Assembly (NCBI GenBank): GCA_035249175.1
Contig: DATFGT010000116.1
Location: 1 to 64,000, forward strand
Source: 66-474 sp035249175
Lineage (GTDB): Bacteria; Pseudomonadota; Gammaproteobacteria; Xanthomonadales; Rhodanobacteraceae
Direction: 5' to 3'
Length of the DNA: 64,000 nucleotides
The translations under genes and the position numbers were made by a program. This document shows, in pieces, positions 51,553 to 60,742 of this stretch (within the stretch, counting starts at the first letter, position 1; each line of letters opens with the position of its first letter). The notes below the pieces were generated by a model that made no database searches, had not been told where the DNA came from, and saw only the letters and a list, made by a program, of their open reading frames with translations.

Positions 51553-52956
51553 ATGCCCCAGATTCTAGCCTTGGATCGCGCGCGTTTCGCGCGGGAAATA
51601 CGCGCGACGGTCAAGTTGGCGTTGCCTTTGATCGCCGGGCAGCTGTCCGCGGTTGGAATGAATGCAGTCGATGTCGCGCTGGCCGGACATTACAACGCGC
51701 ACACCCTGGCCGCGGTCGCGGTCGGCGCCAACGTGTGGGTGCTGGGATTGGTGAGCGCGGTCGGGGTGATGATGGCATTGTCGCCCTCCGTCGCCCAATT
51801 GGATGGCGCGGGGCGGCAGCGCGAAATCGGGCCGCTGTTCCGGCAGGCGCTGTGGCTGGCGGCGGCCCTGTCGGTATTGTTGTGGTTGGGTGCGCGCCAT
51901 TCGGGTCCATTGCTGAACCTGATCGGCGTCGATGCGGCGCTCACCGATGACGTGCAGGCGTTCCTGCACGCGTTAAGTTGGGGAGCGCCCGGATTATGCG
52001 GCTATTTTGCGCTGCGCGGTTTGTGCGAAGGATCGAGCTGGACGCGGCCGACGATGCTGTTCGGCATGTTCGGTCTCGCGGTGCTGGTGCCGCTGGACTG
52101 GATCATGATCTACGGCAAGTTCGGTTTTCCCGCGATGGGCGCCGAAGGCGCGGGCATCGCCAATGCGCTGGCGTTGTGGCTGCAACTGCTGGCCTTCCTC
52201 GCTTACCTCAAATTCGGCAAGCGCTTTCGCAGTCTCGACCTGTTCGCGCGGATGGAACGCCCCGACTGGCACGCGATCCGGCACCTGCTGTGGATCGGGG
52301 TGCCGATGGCGGTGACGTTGCTGATGGAAGCCGGGCTGTTCGTGATCTCGGCCTTGCTGATCAGCCGGCTCGGTACCGTTGCAATCGATGGCCACCAGAT
52401 TGCGATCAATGTCGCCTCCGTCACCTTCATGTTGCCGTTGGGCCTTGCCTTGGCGGTGACGGTTCGGGTCGGGCACGCCGCCGGTCGTGGTGACGCGCGT
52501 GCCGTGCGCTACGCGGGTTTCAGCGGTCTCGCATTGACGCTGGCGACGCAGGCGTCGTCGGCCACGCTGATGCTGGCGATTCCGCATGCGATCGCGCACA
52601 TCTATTCGGGCGATCCGCGCGTGATCGCGCTAGCTGCGCAATTGCTCATTCTGGCCGGCATCTTCCAGTTTTCCGACGGCATCCAGGTGGTGTCGAACGG
52701 CGCCCTGCGTGGCTTGAAAGACACCCGCATGCCGATGCTGATCACCGCTATCGCCTACTGGGTGGTGGGCATGCCGATCGGCGCTTGGCTGGCGTTCGGC
52801 GCGGGCTATGGCGTGCGAGGCATGTGGGGGGGGCTGATCGCCGGCCTGACTGCGGCGGCCGTGCTGCTGATGGCGCGCTGGACCGTGCAGACGCGTGGCG
52901 ATCGCTGGCGGAGGTTTGCCGTCGCGTCGTCGCCGTCATTGGGAGGCCTCGATTGA
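51553..52956 (+). CDS. MATE-family multidrug efflux pump (NorM-like)
   Basis: About 467 residues, twelve membrane helices in two homologous halves. Conserved pieces: LALPLIAGQLSAVGMNAVDV, ALSPSVAQLDGAGRQREIGP, PLDWIMIYGKFGFPAMGAEG with AGIANALALW, and HQIAINVASVTFMLPLGLAL with RVGHAAGRGD. This is the NorM branch, which exports cationic drugs using Na+ or H+. ATG 51553 begins the conserved part; the intergenic space with the divergent DUF3667 gene is very short. Confidence 0.92.
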   Translation: MPQILALDRARFAREIRATVKLALPLIAGQLSAVGMNAVDVALAGHYNAHTLAAVAVGANVWVLGLVSAVGVMMALSPSVAQLDGAGRQREIGPLFRQALWLAAALSVLLWLGARHSGPLLNLIGVDAALTDDVQAFLHALSWGAPGLCGYFALRGLCEGSSWTRPTMLFGMFGLAVLVPLDWIMIYGKFGFPAMGAEGAGIANALALWLQLLAFLAYLKFGKRFRSLDLFARMERPDWHAIRHLLWIGVPMAVTLLMEAGLFVISALLISRLGTVAIDGHQIAINVASVTFMLPLGLALAVTVRVGHAAGRGDARAVRYAGFSGLALTLATQASSATLMLAIPHAIAHIYSGDPRVIALAAQLLILAGIFQFSDGIQVVSNGALRGLKDTRMPMLITAIAYWVVGMPIGAWLAFGAGYGVRGMWGGLIAGLTAAAVLLMARWTVQTRGDRWRRFAVASSPSLGGLD

Positions 52957-53049
52957 CCGGGGGCGGTTCGCCAAGTCGCCTCGCGTGACGCAAACCAACC
53001 GCGCGGCTACGCTTGCGTTCACCGTTTCATCCTTTCGGGAACCGCCACC

Positions 53050-54897
53050 ATGAACAATCCACCACGCGGCGGCTTTGCGGGCTTCATGCGCGCGCTTGGA
53101 CGCGGCATCAACGTCGCCCGGCTCGTGATCATCAACGTGGTGTTCTTCGGCATCCTGTTCCTGATCCTGGGGCTGATGTTTCGCGGTGCACCCAAGGTCG
53201 GGCCGGATACGGTGCTGTTGCTGAAGCCCGAAGGCCAACTGGTCGAACAGTTCAGTATCGACCCGTTGTCACGCGCGGCAGCCCGCGCGTCGGGCCAACC
53301 GGTGGGACAGGTACGCGTGCGCGATCTCGTCGCGGCGATCGATCACGCCGCGCATGATGCGCGCATCACCCGCATCCTGGTCGATCCCTCCAACCTGCAG
53401 TTCGGCGGCATGGGCGCGCTGGAGGAAGTCGGCGCGGCGCTGGACCGCTTCCGCGCGGCGGGCAAACCGGTGATCGCGTGGGGCACCCAGTTCGGCCAGA
53501 TGCAGTATCTGCTCGCGGCGCACGCCAACGAAGTGTTGCTGGATCCGGCAGGTTCCATTTCGATCACGGGCTTGTCCGACTACCGCAGCTACTACAAGGG
53601 CCTGCTGGACAAGCTCGGCATCAGCGCGCACCTGTTCCGGGTCGGCGAATTCAAGTCGGCGGCCGAACCGTTCATCCTCGACCAGCCGTCACCCGCATCG
53701 CTGCAAGCCGACAAGTACTGGATGGGCGGGCTCTGGAACACATGGCTGGGCGAAGTCGGCAAGCTGCGTCACATCGATCCCGCGGCGTTGGGCCAGCAAA
53801 TCGACAACTTGTCGACGGAGATTCCTGCCGCCAACGGAGACGCCGCGCAATTGGCACTGAAGCTGCATTGGGTGGATGGATTGGCCACGCGCGAAGACGT
53901 GGTGCGGATGATGCAAAAGCACGGTGTCGCGACCGACAATGGCACGGGCTTTCGCGCGGTCGATCTCGGTCAATACCTGCCACAAACCATGGATCTCGGG
54001 CTCGGCAAGCCGCAGGTCGCGGTGATCGTGGCCGAAGGCGACATCGTGGCCGGGCGGCAGCCTGCGGGCAAGATCGGCGGCGAATCCACCGCAACATTGA
54101 TCCGCGCCGCGCGCGCCGACCGCAACGTGCACGCAATCGTGTTGCGCGTCGATTCGCCCGGCGGCGAAGCGTTCGCGGCCGAGCAGATTCGCCGCGAGGT
54201 GGTGCTGGCCGAAAAGGCCGGCAAACCGGTGATCGTGTCGATGGGCGACCTGGCCGCGAGCGGCGGCTACTGGATTTCGATGAACGCCCATCGCATCTTC
54301 GCCGAGCCCGACACCATCACGGGTTCCATCGGCATTTTCGGGTTGTATTTCACCGCGTCCGACGGGCTGGCCAAGCTCGGCATCAATACCGCGGGCCAGG
54401 GCACAACGCCACTCGCGGGTGCAATGGACCCGCGCCGTCCGCTCGATCCCGCGCTGGGCGCGATGATCCAGAGCACCATCGATCGCGGCTATCGCCAGTT
54501 CGTCGGCCATGTTGCCGAAGCGCGCGGCAAGAGCTATGCCGAGATCGATGCGATCGCGCAAGGGCGCGTGTGGTCCGGCGCGCAGGCGCTGCAACGGGGA
54601 CTGGTTGACGAACTGGGCGGCCTGCACGATGCCATCGCCTACGCCGCGAAGGACGCCAAGCTCGGCGACAATTTCGCGGTGCGCTATTTCCAACCGCCGG
54701 TCAGCCTCTGGCAACGTTTCCTGCTTGGCGCGGGCGACAGTGCCTCGGCGCGCGTGCTCACCTCGCTGGGTTTGAGTCTTCCGAAGGCGTGGCTGATCGC
54801 CGCACCGGATTTTTTGCCGGAGCTGTCGTGGCTGCAGCACGCGGTGCCCGGCAAGCCATCGCAATATGCGTACTGTTTTTGCCGCTTGAATCACTGA
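53050..54897 (+). CDS. sppA: Signal peptide peptidase SppA, 67-kDa type
   Basis: 615-residue S49 serine protease with tandem domains, anchored by one N-terminal membrane helix (about 24-44). The catalytic dyad is visible: Lys202 in VGEFKSAAEPF and Ser404 in GDLAASGGYWIS (E. coli Lys209 and Ser409). Other family blocks include RVDSPGGEAFAAEQIRREVV and TGSIGIFGLYFTASDGLAKL. It degrades signal peptides in the inner membrane. The ATG start lies in a clean intergenic region. Confidence 0.95.
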   Translation: MNNPPRGGFAGFMRALGRGINVARLVIINVVFFGILFLILGLMFRGAPKVGPDTVLLLKPEGQLVEQFSIDPLSRAAARASGQPVGQVRVRDLVAAIDHAAHDARITRILVDPSNLQFGGMGALEEVGAALDRFRAAGKPVIAWGTQFGQMQYLLAAHANEVLLDPAGSISITGLSDYRSYYKGLLDKLGISAHLFRVGEFKSAAEPFILDQPSPASLQADKYWMGGLWNTWLGEVGKLRHIDPAALGQQIDNLSTEIPAANGDAAQLALKLHWVDGLATREDVVRMMQKHGVATDNGTGFRAVDLGQYLPQTMDLGLGKPQVAVIVAEGDIVAGRQPAGKIGGESTATLIRAARADRNVHAIVLRVDSPGGEAFAAEQIRREVVLAEKAGKPVIVSMGDLAASGGYWISMNAHRIFAEPDTITGSIGIFGLYFTASDGLAKLGINTAGQGTTPLAGAMDPRRPLDPALGAMIQSTIDRGYRQFVGHVAEARGKSYAEIDAIAQGRVWSGAQALQRGLVDELGGLHDAIAYAAKDAKLGDNFAVRYFQPPVSLWQRFLLGAGDSASARVLTSLGLSLPKAWLIAAPDFLPELSWLQHAVPGKPSQYAYCFCRLNH

Positions 54898-55135
54898 ACA
54901 ATCTGCTGCGCTGATTCGCCAAATCCTCGTGGCCCCGCCTGGGGGCCGCCTGCGGCATTCAATTGGCAGCCCTGCCGATCTGGTCGACGTCACTTCATCT
55001 GCCTTCTCTCGCGACGGTTCCCACAGGTTCTCATGCTGAAGAGGGTGAGCTTTTCGGTTGGACATTCAGACGTCCAAACACTTGCGAAGGCGGTGTGACG
55101 CCGTCAAGCTGCGGCCATTCCGAAGGAGAGCCTGC

Positions 55136-56299
55136 ATGGCTGGCAAAACCCGGCGGCCGCGCGGTGCAACCGCAAAATCCGCGCGTCCGAAAATCGCAAG
55201 CAAGCGCGAAGCGCCCGCATCGAAGCCCGATCTCGCGACGGTGCGTGCCGAGATCGACGGTATCGACCATCAGATCCAGGCCCTGATCGCCCGGCGCGCG
55301 CATTGGGCGCACGAGGTCGGCCGCGCCAAGGGTAAGCTCGCCGCGGCGGTGGACTATTACCGGCCAGAACGCGAAGCCCAGGTGTTGCGGCGCGTGGTCG
55401 ATCGCAATGACGGGCCGCTGGCTGATGACGTGCTGGTGCGGCTTTTCCGCGAAATCATGTCGGCCTGCCTCGCCCAGCAGGAACCGCTGAAGGTCGGTTT
55501 TCTCGGCCCCGAGGGCACGTTCTCCGAACAGGCGGTGTTCAAGCATTTCGGGCATTCGGCCAAGGGTTTCCCGCTTGCCACCATCGGCGAAGTGTTCGAC
55601 GAGGTCGCCGAGGGTCGCGCGGATTTCGGCGTGGTGCCGGTCGAGAATTCCGGACAAGGCACCATCCAGTCCACACTCGACCTGTTCCTCGGCTCGCCGC
55701 TGAAAATCTGCGGCGAAGTCGAGCTGCACGTGCACCAGTACCTGCTGTCGCGCGGCGGTCATCTCGAGGACATCGAACGCGTGTACTCGCACAGTCAATC
55801 GCTGGCGCAATGCCGGGGCTGGTTGCGCCAGAACCTCCCCGGCGTGGACCTGGAAGCCATGTCCAGCAACGCCGAGGCCGCGCGACGCGCGCGCAAGGCC
55901 GATGACGCCGCGGCGATCGCCGGCGAAAGCGCGGCGCACGTGTACGGATTGCAGGTGGTCGCCGGCCCGATCGAGGATCGTCCCGACAACACCACGCGTT
56001 TCCTGGTGCTCGGGCGCGCGCTGTTCCCGCCGTCCGGCAACGATCGCACTTCGCTGCTGGTGTTCGTGCGCGACCAGCCGGGCGCGCTGTACCGCGTGCT
56101 GGAACCGCTGGCGCGGCACGGCGTCAGCATGAACCGCATCGAGTCACGTCCTGCGCACACCGGCAAGTGGCAGTACGCGTTCTTCATCGACGTCAGCGGC
56201 CACGTGGGCGAATCGCCGCTGCGCGATGCGCTTGCGGAATTGGGCGACTTTGCCTCGCAAGTGTCGGTGCTGGGTTCATACCCCGTTGCGATCGCCTGA
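55136..56299 (+). CDS. pheA: Bifunctional chorismate mutase/prephenate dehydratase (P-protein)
   Basis: About 387 residues. An Arg/Lys/Ala-rich N-terminal tail of about 30 residues precedes the AroQ chorismate mutase domain (VRAEIDGIDHQIQALIARRA, about 35-115). The prephenate dehydratase domain follows (VGFLGPEGTFSEQAVFKHFG; VVPVENSGQGTIQSTLDLFL; NTTRFLVLG). The C-terminal ACT domain (TSLLVFVRDQPGALYRVLEP; MNRIESRPAHTGKWQYAFFI) senses phenylalanine. It makes phenylpyruvate. ATG 55136 has AAGGAGAG upstream. The usual serC and aroA neighbours are absent here. Confidence 0.95.
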   Translation: MAGKTRRPRGATAKSARPKIASKREAPASKPDLATVRAEIDGIDHQIQALIARRAHWAHEVGRAKGKLAAAVDYYRPEREAQVLRRVVDRNDGPLADDVLVRLFREIMSACLAQQEPLKVGFLGPEGTFSEQAVFKHFGHSAKGFPLATIGEVFDEVAEGRADFGVVPVENSGQGTIQSTLDLFLGSPLKICGEVELHVHQYLLSRGGHLEDIERVYSHSQSLAQCRGWLRQNLPGVDLEAMSSNAEAARRARKADDAAAIAGESAAHVYGLQVVAGPIEDRPDNTTRFLVLGRALFPPSGNDRTSLLVFVRDQPGALYRVLEPLARHGVSMNRIESRPAHTGKWQYAFFIDVSGHVGESPLRDALAELGDFASQVSVLGSYPVAIA

Positions 56300-56354
56300 A
56301 ACTCGACATGTGCTCGCGCGGTCCCATGTTCATCGCCGTGAACGAGGACGTGCC

Positions 56355-56837
56355 ATGCGACGCCTTTGTCTGTTGCTGATTCTGCCGATGGTGGTGGGTG
56401 TCTGGCCTGCGATGGCACGCGCGGGCTCCTACGCGGACGCGCTGTCGCGATGCCTGATCCGTTCGACTACGCCCACGGACCAGAAGACCGTGCTGCGCTG
56501 GGCATTCGCGACCATGGCCTTGGACCCGGACGTCGCATCGATGAGTGCGATCACGCCCGCGCAGCGTGCGTCGATCAACCAGAAGGCCGGTGCGCTGGTG
56601 ACAGATCTGCTGGCAAGCTCGTGCAATCAGCCTGCGCAGCAGGCACTGATGTTCGAAGGGCCGGGTGCCGCGCGAACCGCATTCGAAGCCTGGGCGCGCT
56701 GGGCCATCACCCATCTCGCCGAGGAACCGCATGTGATGCAGGGCGCCGGCGCACTGCTGCAGTACATTGATCTTGGCAAATTGATGTCGCTGATTCCGTT
56801 GCAGGGTTTTCCGCCGGCAAGCAGCGGTACGCGTTGA
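56355..56837 (+). CDS. Hypothetical secreted protein
   Basis: 160 residues with a signal peptide (MRRLCLLLILPMVVGVWPAM, then ARAGS). The mature part is helical, with two cysteines (in SRCLIRSTT and ASSCNQPAQQ) that could form a disulfide, and ends KLMSLIPLQGFPPASSGTR. I do not recognise a family. GAGGA lies before the ATG. It is between pheA and cysK, about 55 bases after pheA, and could be its distal operon member. Confidence 0.7.
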   Translation: MRRLCLLLILPMVVGVWPAMARAGSYADALSRCLIRSTTPTDQKTVLRWAFATMALDPDVASMSAITPAQRASINQKAGALVTDLLASSCNQPAQQALMFEGPGAARTAFEAWARWAITHLAEEPHVMQGAGALLQYIDLGKLMSLIPLQGFPPASSGTR

Positions 56838-57238
56838 TTCTCGGGTTGGGCGGATGCCCGCTTTAGCAGCGGAAGCCCAACGTCTTCGGTCACGCGGCCA
56901 TGCGATGCAACCCCGTCCACGCGGCGGTACCGGCCATGCCGGTTCCGTCGGGCGTCGATCTTGTGGGGGCAATTGGGCCGGCGCGTGGGCTGGTGCCCGA
57001 GCTCGGTCACGGTCATGTGACCGTCACCGCGTTGGCCGACGCGGTCACGCGCTATTCGAAAAAACCCTTCAACCCCGAGTTCCTGCGCAGCAACGGCCTT
57101 CCCGGTGCCCGATTGGCTCGATCGCGCGTTTCCCGACCCGCCAGCATGCAACGCGGCATGAAGGCCACGGTCGGCAGATAATTGGGATTCCGGCGAGCCA
57201 CGGCGGGTGGCTGCCTTTGCGGGCGCGAGGGACCAACC
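56838..57238. other. Intergenic between hypothetical secreted protein and cysK
   Basis: About 400 bases. A 93-codon plus-strand frame (56900-57181) and longer minus-strand frames are open but show no recognisable sequence. I see no confident gene. Confidence 0.35.
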
Positions 57239-58195
57239 ATGTCCATCCATGACAGCATCGTCGATACCATCGGCGGCACACCCATCGTCCGGCTGCATCG
57301 CTTGGCACCCGCGCATGTGGCGATGTACGCCAAGGTTGAATCGTTCAATCCCGGCGGATCGGTGAAGGACCGCCTGGCCATCGCCATCGTCCTGGATGCC
57401 GAGCAGCGCGACGTATTGAAACCCGGCCAGACGATAGTGGAAGCGACGTCCGGCAATACCGGCGTCGCGCTGGCGATGGTGTGCGCCGCGCGCGGTTATC
57501 CGTTTGTGGCGGTGATGTCGGATTCATTCTCGATCGAGCGCCGCAAGCTGATGCGTGCGTACGGTGCCAAGCTCATCCTGACACCGGCGTCCGAGCGCGG
57601 CACCGGCATGGTGCGCAAGGCCGAGGAACTGGCCAAGCAATACGGCTGGTTCCTCGCGCGCCAATTCGAGAACGAAGCCAACCCCGCGTACCACCGCAGC
57701 ACCACCGGTCCGGAGATCCTGCGCGACTTCGCCGGCCAGCGGCTCGATTATTTCGTCAGTGGCTGGGGTACCGGCGGCACCCTCACCGGTGCAGGCGAAG
57801 TGCTGAAGCTCGCGCGCCCGGACATCCAGGTGATCGCAACCGAGCCGGCCAACGCGTCGCTGCTCGCAGGTGGCGAATGGCACTCGCACAGAATCCAGGG
57901 CTGGACGCCGGATTTCCTGCCCTCGGTGTTGAGCCGAACCATTGCCGATCAAATCATTCCCGTCGATGACGTGCTCGCACGCGATACCGCTCGGCGTCTC
58001 GCGCGCGAAGAAGGCATCTTCTGCGGCATATCCTCCGGCGCCACGGTCGCCGCCGCGCTCGAAGTCGCAAAACAGGCACCGCAAGACTCCGTGCTGCTGG
58101 CGATGCTGCCCGATACGGGCGAGCGCTATCTTTCGACCTTCCTGTTCGAAGGCGTGAACGAAGGTTCGGATGATGATTGGCTGGCGCAACAATAG
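57239..58195 (+). CDS. cysK: Cysteine synthase (O-acetylserine sulfhydrylase)
   Basis: 318-residue PLP enzyme forming cysteine from O-acetylserine and sulfide. The PLP lysine is K43 in FNPGGSVKDR, the substrate loop is EATSGNTGVALAM, the PLP phosphate loop is SGWGTGGTLTGAGEVL, and the C-terminal GISSGATVAAAL carries the serine contacting the PLP nitrogen. Length and motifs fit CysK better than CysM, though the A/B distinction is not certain. ATG 57239 is preceded by GAGGGA. Confidence 0.93.
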   Translation: MSIHDSIVDTIGGTPIVRLHRLAPAHVAMYAKVESFNPGGSVKDRLAIAIVLDAEQRDVLKPGQTIVEATSGNTGVALAMVCAARGYPFVAVMSDSFSIERRKLMRAYGAKLILTPASERGTGMVRKAEELAKQYGWFLARQFENEANPAYHRSTTGPEILRDFAGQRLDYFVSGWGTGGTLTGAGEVLKLARPDIQVIATEPANASLLAGGEWHSHRIQGWTPDFLPSVLSRTIADQIIPVDDVLARDTARRLAREEGIFCGISSGATVAAALEVAKQAPQDSVLLAMLPDTGERYLSTFLFEGVNEGSDDDWLAQQ

Positions 58196-58626
58196 CGCCA
58201 GTTCGCAGCGTTGCCTGCCATTTCAGCGAAGGGCGGCAGGTCAACGGCGTCATTCCGGACGCCGCGCAGCGGCGATCCGGAGCCCTGTCACTTGGCTATT
58301 GGTTTGACATCCTGTCTTGATTCCGCGCGCCGTCCTCGCACGCGGGTGCCTTTTGTTTCGGCAAAACGCACCAAAACCATTGCGCCGGGCATGACGATCC
58401 CGCCGACGTCGCGTCGGCTCGATTGCGCTGCGCTTCTTGCGCCAAGCGGGCCGGCGCGAACTCGCATGTCCCCTGTGCTCGGACATGCGCGCCTTGTTCC
58501 CGCTTGGCGCTGCGATGCTCGCCGCCATGCGACAGCGCAAACATCGCTTCGACGCGGCCATCCTGGCCTGGGTTTATAGGGCGGGTGACAACCCGCCGGC
58601 TGCATGCTGTCGGCGGATTCGCTTCG
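58196..58626. other. Intergenic between cysK and DUF1697 gene
   Basis: About 430 bases of GC-rich sequence with overlapping frames on both strands and no recognisable gene. The right end is the inverted repeat at 58577-58640. Confidence 0.35.
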
Positions 58627-58640
58627 CTACTCCCGCCCTA
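58577..58640. repeat. Palindrome-bounded intergenic repeat candidate
   Basis: TAGGGCGGG at 58577-58585 and its complement CCCGCCCTA at 58632-58640 bound a 64-base unit that also contains GCGGGTGACAACCCGC. It extends a few bases into the 3' end of the DUF1697 gene. It looks like a dispersed REP-type element, but no second copy lies in this window. Confidence 0.45.
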
Positions 58641-59172
58641 CGCGCTGCGCCGGTTGATCCAATATCCGCACGATTGCGAGCATAGTGTTCCAGTTGCGGG
58701 TGGTTACCGGGGTGCCAAATAGTCTGTCGAGCTGGCTGAGATAGCCAATAGTTTTCAGGTGGCGGCGATACATGCCGAAGACAAATTGACCTTTTGCAGC
58801 GATCACCCTGACCAGCCATTTGTCATCCGACGGAAACGCAATGGGAACGTCGGGCCGGATGTGACTTACCTTCGGTAGCACGCTGACGAATCGAACAACA
58901 TCCGGCTGAAACGGTTCGTCCGCAAATGGATCTTCCAGCACCATGCGCGCGAAAGCACGACCCTCGCACATCACGATGTTGGCCTCGAACGGGAGTTTCT
59001 GGAGCAATGCGGATCGAAACTCCGGATGGGTTCCGGGTTTGCGAACGATGAATGTACCCGCCGCACCCACGTTCACGACATCAAAGTTGCTCAGTTCGCT
59101 GGCAAGAAGGCGCGGGCGAAATGTTCTGTGGCCGCCGACATTCACACCTCGAAGGAAAACAACGAGGGCCAT
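58627..59172 (-). CDS. DUF1697-family protein
   Basis: 181 residues beginning MALVVFLRGVNVGGHRTFRP, the DUF1697 start. It includes NVGAAGTFIVRKPGTHPEFR and ends with TTRNWNTMLAIVRILD, also a family hallmark. No biochemical role is established. It is 25 bases after the beta-ketoacyl synthase gene and could be the last cistron of that operon, though it is common as a stand-alone gene. Confidence 0.85.
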   Translation of the reverse strand: MALVVFLRGVNVGGHRTFRPRLLASELSNFDVVNVGAAGTFIVRKPGTHPEFRSALLQKLPFEANIVMCEGRAFARMVLEDPFADEPFQPDVVRFVSVLPKVSHIRPDVPIAFPSDDKWLVRVIAAKGQFVFGMYRRHLKTIGYLSQLDRLFGTPVTTRNWNTMLAIVRILDQPAQRVGRE

Positions 59173-59197
59173 ATGGAGGTCTACCCGCGGCCAACAG

Positions 59198-60415
59198 TTA
59201 CGACGCGCGCTTGAGCGCGATCACGGCATTGAGCCCGCCGAAGGCAAACGCGTTCGATAGCACCGCACGAACGGGTGCCTCGCGCGCGCCATTCGGAACG
59301 TAATCCAGATCGCATTCGGGGTCGGCGTCGATGAAGTTTGCGGTGGGCGGGATCACGCCTTCGCGCAGGGCACCGATCGCGGCGACGATTTCCAGTGCGC
59401 CGGCGGCGCCGAGAGCGTGGCCGTGCACGGATTTGGTGGACGACACGGCGACTTTCTTGGCATGCCCGCCGAGTGCGGCGTGGATCGCGCGCGTTTCAGT
59501 GGGGTCGTTGGCGGGCGTCGCGGTGCCATGGGCGTTAATGTAGTCGATGTCTTCCGGCGCGAGTTGCGCGTCGCGCAGTGCCGCCGTCATCGCACGCGCC
59601 GCGCCCACGTCGGACGGCATCACGATGTCACCCGCGTCGGCGCTCATGCCGGCGCCCGCGAATTCGGCGAGGATTTCCGCACCGCGTGCACGCGCATGGT
59701 CGAAGTCTTCAAGCACGATCATGCCTGCGCCTTCGCCCAGCACCAGGCCGCGACGCTGCTTGCAGAACGGCCGGCAGGTATCGTCGGCCAGCACGCGCAT
59801 CGCTTCCCACGCGCGCAGCACGCCGAGCGTGAGGCAAGCTTCCGTGCCGCCCGCCAGTGCCACTTCGGCAACGCCCGAGCGCACCATCGCGAATGCTTGC
59901 GCGAAGGCGTGATTGGCCGAGGCGCAGGCGCTCGACACCGCGAAGCTCGGGCCGGTGATGCCGAACTCGATCGATACCTGCGACGCGGGCGCGCTCATCA
60001 TCCGGCGCACGATCGAGAGTGGATGCAGACGCGGGTTGTGCTCGCCATACAGGCGACGCGAGCCTTCGTCATTGGTTTCCTCGCCGCCGGTGCCGGTGCC
60101 AACCACGCAGGCGCTGCGCTGGCGCAGGTCGCCTCGCGCGAAATCAAGGCCGGATTGCGCGACTGCTTCGCGCGCCGCAATCAGCGCGAATTGCGAGACG
60201 CGGTCCAGCAAGATCAGTTTCTTTGAATCGAAATGCTGTGCGGGATCGAAGTCGCGCACCTGCGCGGCCACCTTGACGCGCATTTCCTGATTTTCGAAAC
60301 CGGCGAGCGGCGCGATTGCGCTCCGGCCCTCGCGCATGCCGGCCCAGATCGCGCGTGCCTCGCGACCCAGTGCGCAGATGGCGCCGACTCCAGTGACGAC
60401 GACGCGGCGGTTCAT
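59198..60415 (-). CDS. Beta-ketoacyl-ACP synthase (FabF/KAS II-like)
   Basis: 405 residues of thiolase fold. The catalytic triad is explicit: Cys164 in FAVSSACASANHAFA, His296 in NAHGTATPANDPTE, and His333 in TKSVHGHALGAAGALE. It condenses malonyl-ACP with an acyl chain. It is not next to the usual fabG/acpP/fabD set. Its partner is the ACP 12 bases upstream, so it probably serves a dedicated acyl pathway rather than bulk fatty acid synthesis. It is read from ATG 60415 on the minus strand. Confidence 0.93.
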   Translation of the reverse strand: MNRRVVVTGVGAICALGREARAIWAGMREGRSAIAPLAGFENQEMRVKVAAQVRDFDPAQHFDSKKLILLDRVSQFALIAAREAVAQSGLDFARGDLRQRSACVVGTGTGGEETNDEGSRRLYGEHNPRLHPLSIVRRMMSAPASQVSIEFGITGPSFAVSSACASANHAFAQAFAMVRSGVAEVALAGGTEACLTLGVLRAWEAMRVLADDTCRPFCKQRRGLVLGEGAGMIVLEDFDHARARGAEILAEFAGAGMSADAGDIVMPSDVGAARAMTAALRDAQLAPEDIDYINAHGTATPANDPTETRAIHAALGGHAKKVAVSSTKSVHGHALGAAGALEIVAAIGALREGVIPPTANFIDADPECDLDYVPNGAREAPVRAVLSNAFAFGGLNAVIALKRAS

Positions 60416-60427
60416 GGCAGGAACGAT

Positions 60428-60742
60428 TTATGCGGCAGGCGGCGCCGGAGGGGTGGAATTGCCGGACGCAGAAGGATTCGCGGCTTTGTCCGCCAGCAAT
60501 TTTTCGACGGTATCGACCAGCCCCTTGACCGATTCCGTGTCGAAGTTGGGATCGCGGTCGGGCATCTGGATCTTGAAGTGGTCTTCGATCTCGAAAATGA
60601 TCTGGATCGCATCCAGCGACGGGATCTCCAGATCTTTCAGGGTCGAATCCAGCGTGACCTTGCTTTCATCGATGCCGGCTTCCTTGGCGATGATCGAGAA
60701 AACGGTCTTTTGGACGTTATCTGGTGTGAAGTCGTCGCTCAT
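60428..60742 (-). CDS. Acyl carrier protein, specialised
   Basis: 104 residues. The helical bundle includes TPDNVQKTVFSIIAKEAGID and LDSTLKDLEIPSLDAIQIIF with EIEDHFKIQMPD. The phosphopantetheine serine is in PSLDAIQ, where ordinary ACPs have DSLD, so the preceding Asp is replaced by Pro. A flexible Ala/Pro/Ser tail of about 20 residues follows. It overlaps the EamA gene by 4 bases and precedes the beta-ketoacyl synthase, so it is the dedicated carrier of this operon. Confidence 0.88.
   Translation of the reverse strand: MSDDFTPDNVQKTVFSIIAKEAGIDESKVTLDSTLKDLEIPSLDAIQIIFEIEDHFKIQMPDRDPNFDTESVKGLVDTVEKLLADKAANPSASGNSTPPAPPAA

Noticed and set aside
56900..57181. 93-codon plus-strand frame between the hypothetical secreted protein and cysK
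   Set aside because: No signal peptide, family motif or good start. Longer minus-strand frames overlap it equally well.
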